6,560 nucleotides of DNA from contig DASRXN010000186.1 in the NCBI GenBank assembly GCA_035654135.1, forward strand, positions 1 through 6,560, written 5' to 3'. The position numbers and the translations under genes were made by a program. The notes below the pieces were generated by a model. It did no database searches, was not told the DNA's origin, and saw only the letters and a program-made list of their open reading frames with translations. This DNA comes from Fen-999 sp035654135 (GTDB taxonomy: Bacteria > Pseudomonadota > Gammaproteobacteria > Burkholderiales > Rhodocyclaceae). Of the stretch, positions 4,990 through 6,560 are shown piece after piece. Position 1 is the stretch's first letter; the number at the start of each line of letters is the position of its first letter.

Positions 4990-5522
4990 GGCGCCTTGGG
5001 GTTCTTGCCGCGCCGCAGGGCGTCCCGACCTTCGTCGGCGCTGCTGATGGGAATGGCGAGTGGGCAGAAGAGGTCACGGTTCAACGCCGCGTGATGTCGA
5101 TTGGCCGGCTTGTTCTCGATCGGCCGCCAGTCGGAGATCCGGGCCTGCCCCCAGCTGCGATCCGCCCGGCCTGTTGCATACAGGCGATATTCGCCGGTCT
5201 TGCAACGAATGCCTTCGTAGCTCACATTGGTGGCACCTCCGGCGGCCTTGACGACGAGCGCGTAGCGGACGACACCATCCCTGCCGACTTTCAGGGTCGA
5301 ACCGTCTATGAAAAAGCGATTCGGTGTTGCGGCACTAACGTAGAACTCGATCAGGTCGGCGTCCTGGGGAAACGCCGGTGGAATTGCCTGCTCCTCCGCC
5401 ACTTCCGGCGCCGCGACGTCGCGACCGACCGACTGATGGAAGCCAATATCCTTGGCAACATCGGCCCCTGCGACGTCCAAGGCAAGTCCGGACAGTAAAA
5501 GCAGCCAGGACAAGCGTCGCAT
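4986..5522 (-). CDS. CNP1-like secreted protein of unknown function
   Basis: This 178-residue protein resembles the CNP1-like family (PF08750), which has no established function. Residues 1-20 (MRRLSWLLLLSGLALDVAGA) are a classical signal peptide with likely cleavage after Ala20. There is no lipobox cysteine, so the mature protein is probably a soluble periplasmic protein. The core, about residues 55-165, has FYVSAATPNRFFIDGSTLKVG, VVRYALVVKAAGGATNVSYEGIRC and the WRPIENK segment. Two cysteines (Cys107 and Cys153) are the only ones in the mature chain and could form a disulfide. The frame is open up to 5633, but the ATG at 5522 is chosen because it begins the signal peptide and has GGGAG at 5530-5534. 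It sits 4 nt after rppH and overlaps coq7 by ATGA, so it is firmly inside that operon. Confidence 0.82.
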   Translation of the reverse strand: MRRLSWLLLLSGLALDVAGADVAKDIGFHQSVGRDVAAPEVAEEQAIPPAFPQDADLIEFYVSAATPNRFFIDGSTLKVGRDGVVRYALVVKAAGGATNVSYEGIRCKTGEYRLYATGRADRSWGQARISDWRPIENKPANRHHAALNRDLFCPLAIPISSADEGRDALRRGKNPKAP

Positions 5523-5526
5523 CGCC

Positions 5527-6054
5527 CTACTCCCGGCCGCTGCCGGCTTGCGGCGCATGGGGCCTGTGCAGGCCACCGCGATGGGGAACCAGAAGGCGCG
5601 ACAGTTCCGACAGGGCCTGCTCATAGACGGCACGCTTGAACTCGATCACCGCCTCCAGCGGCACCCAGTAATCACTCCAGCGCCAGGCATCGAACTCGGG
5701 ATGTTCGGAGGCCCGCAGGCAGACATCGGCGTCGCGGCCGACCAGACGAAGCAGGAACCAGATCTGCTTCTGGCCCTTGTAAGTGCCGCGCCACTCGCGG
5801 CGGACCCATTGTTTCGGCACGTCGTAGCGCAGCCAGTCGCGCGTACGGCCGATGATGCGGACATGTTCCGGCTGTAGCCCGACCTCCTCGTGCAACTCGC
5901 GGAACATGGCCTGTTCGGGCGTTTCGCCCTTCTTGATGCCCCCTTGCGGGAACTGCCAGGAATGCTCGCGGATGCGCTTGCCCCAGAAGACCTCGTCGTG
6001 CTGATTGACCAGAATGATGCCGACATTCGGGCGATAACCTTCCCGGTCGAGCAT
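5527..6054 (-). CDS. rppH: RppH, RNA pyrophosphohydrolase (Nudix)
   Basis: RppH removes pyrophosphate from the 5' triphosphate end of mRNAs, which opens them to RNase E and so starts 5'-end-dependent decay. The 175-residue protein starts MLDREGYRPNVGIILVN, typical of RppH. It has WQFPQGGI and a complete Nudix box from Gly38 to Leu60 (G-x5-E44-x7-R52-E53-L-x-E56-E57-x-G59-L), with the metal-binding glutamates intact, followed by YDVPKQWVRREWRGTYKGQKQIWFLL. The frame stays open into proS on the other strand, but the conserved N-terminus fixes the ATG at 6054. A weak GAAGG lies 10 nt upstream. It is the first gene of the rppH-CNP1-coq7 operon and is divergent from proS, a common betaproteobacterial arrangement. 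The C-terminal 20 or so residues are a basic, glycine- and proline-rich tail. Confidence 0.95.
   Translation of the reverse strand: MLDREGYRPNVGIILVNQHDEVFWGKRIREHSWQFPQGGIKKGETPEQAMFRELHEEVGLQPEHVRIIGRTRDWLRYDVPKQWVRREWRGTYKGQKQIWFLLRLVGRDADVCLRASEHPEFDAWRWSDYWVPLEAVIEFKRAVYEQALSELSRLLVPHRGGLHRPHAPQAGSGRE
5530..5534 (-). promoter_or_regulatory. Ribosome binding site that fixes the CNP1-like start
   Basis: GGGAG on the minus strand lies 7 nt before the ATG at 5522, inside the last codons of rppH. It supports the signal-peptide start over the longer open frame reaching 5633. Confidence 0.6.
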
Positions 6055-6103
6055 GATGTTGCAACCTTCGAATGTTTGACTGCGGACAATTCTTTCACAG
6101 TTG

Positions 6104-6129
6104 CGCCGGCAAGGAAAGAACGCCGGCAA
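6104..6129. repeat. Paired 9-nt repeats between rppH and proS
   Basis: CGCCGGCAA occurs at 6104-6112 and 6121-6129, 17 bp apart. Each copy contains the palindrome GCCGGC, so the pair also forms an inverted repeat with an 11-nt loop. The copies lie just upstream of the proposed proS -10. They could be an operator read by a dimeric regulator or an RNA hairpin, but short GC palindromes are common in such DNA. Confidence 0.35.
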
Positions 6130-6132
6130 CGG

Positions 6133-6138
6133 TAAAAT
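6133..6138 (+). promoter_or_regulatory. Probable -10 element of proS
   Basis: TAAAAT is 5 of 6 to consensus and lies 27 nt before the proS ATG, predicting a leader of about 21 nt. There is no recognisable -35 at 16-18 bp; that position falls on the AAGGAA stretch between the two repeats. Confidence 0.45.
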
Positions 6139-6165
6139 GCGCGCTTTTCCAGCCGGACTTTGACC

Positions 6166-6560
6166 ATGCGTGCCAGTCAGTTTTTCATCGCCACCCTCAA
6201 GGAAGCCCCTGCGGACGCTGAAGTCGTCAGCCAGAAGCTGATGCTGCGCGCCGGCATGATCCGGCGTCTCGCTGCCGGTATCTACACCTGGATGCCCATG
6301 GGCCTGCGCGTGGTGCGCAAGGTGGAGCGCATCGTGCGCGAGGAAATGGACCGCGCTGGCGCCATCGAGCTGTTCATGCCGGCCGTGCAGCCGGCCGAAT
6401 TGTGGCAGGAATCCGGCCGCTGGGAGAAATACGGGCCCGAACTGCTGCGCTTCAAGGATCGCCACAGCCGCGATTTCGTCATCGGCCCGACGCACGAGGA
6501 AGTCATCACCGACGTGGTGCGACGCGAGATCAGGAGCTACAGGCAGTTGCCAAAACACTT
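6166..6560 (+). CDS. proS: ProS, prolyl-tRNA synthetase (N-terminal part)
   Basis: ProS is a class II aminoacyl-tRNA synthetase that charges tRNA-Pro with proline. The window holds the first 131 codons, and the gene runs off the right edge, so no stop is visible. The sequence starts MRASQFFIATLKEAPADAEV and continues SQKLMLRAGMIRRLAAGIYTWMPMGLRV, the motif 1 region typical of the long bacterial enzyme. It then has the MPAVQPAELWQESGRW-KYGPELLRFKDR segment and FVIGPTHEEVITDVV, containing the proline-binding T-x-E motif (Thr109, Glu111). The long bacterial form normally carries an editing domain after motif 2, which would lie outside the window. The ribosome binding site before the ATG is weak (GGA 6156-6158). 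It is divergent from rppH. Confidence 0.96.
   Translation, partial: MRASQFFIATLKEAPADAEVVSQKLMLRAGMIRRLAAGIYTWMPMGLRVVRKVERIVREEMDRAGAIELFMPAVQPAELWQESGRWEKYGPELLRFKDRHSRDFVIGPTHEEVITDVVRREIRSYRQLPKH

Noticed and set aside
4986..5633. CNP1-like protein starting at 5633
   Set aside because: The upstream part overlaps rppH and would bury the signal peptide 37 residues inside the protein.
5527..6558. RppH fused to a 168-residue N-terminal extension
   Set aside because: The extension is the complement of the start of proS and the intergenic spacer; RppH proper begins at 6054.
1..6560. CRISPR array, transposon, prophage or toxin-antitoxin module
   Set aside because: No regularly spaced repeats, transposase, integrase, tRNA-associated direct repeats or small toxin-antitoxin gene pairs are seen; gene content is uniformly core.

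Overview
The window is a compact, GC-rich chromosomal segment that looks like a betaproteobacterium. The proteins resemble those of Rhodocyclales such as Dechloromonas, Azoarcus or Accumulibacter; this placement rests on recalled protein and gene-order similarity, not on a search. Everything recognised is core housekeeping content. I see no insertion sequence, phage gene, CRISPR array, tRNA or rRNA.

Left block, minus strand, read right to left: rplM and rpsI (ribosomal proteins L13 and S9) start from a strong sigma70-like promoter at 3683-3712 and end at an intrinsic terminator at 2722-2756. Next come argC (arginine biosynthesis), a membrane-anchored coiled-coil protein of the DUF6776 type, a bactofilin (self-assembling cytoskeletal polymer) and erpA (A-type iron-sulfur carrier). 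erpA has its own near-consensus promoter, whose -35 box contains the bactofilin stop codon. A UUCG-capped hairpin follows erpA.

Middle: 3609-3955 holds no protein gene but is full of signals. It contains the rplM promoter and leader, a strong minus-strand terminator at 3739-3773, and upstream of that a stretch with the layout of a small regulatory RNA on the minus strand (about 3739-3844). This has a promoter-like pair, a 5' hairpin, a C-rich anti-Shine-Dalgarno stretch and a terminator hairpin with a U-tract. It is the most interesting item here. To its right an OsmC/YhfA-like protein is encoded on the plus strand.

Right block: rppH, a CNP1-like secreted protein and coq7 form a tight minus-strand operon, with a 4-nt gap and then an ATGA stop/start overlap. 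It converges on osmC, and the two converging genes share one CTAG palindrome that supplies both TAG stops. No terminator separates them. The coq7 transcript could therefore run antisense through osmC to the terminator at 3739-3773. Divergent from rppH, proS (prolyl-tRNA synthetase) starts at 6166 and runs off the right edge.

The genes belong to translation (rplM, rpsI, proS), RNA decay (rppH), arginine synthesis (argC), quinone and Fe-S metabolism (coq7, erpA), peroxide defence (osmC-like) and cell-shape scaffolding (bactofilin plus DUF6776). The notable content is regulatory rather than a new protein system.
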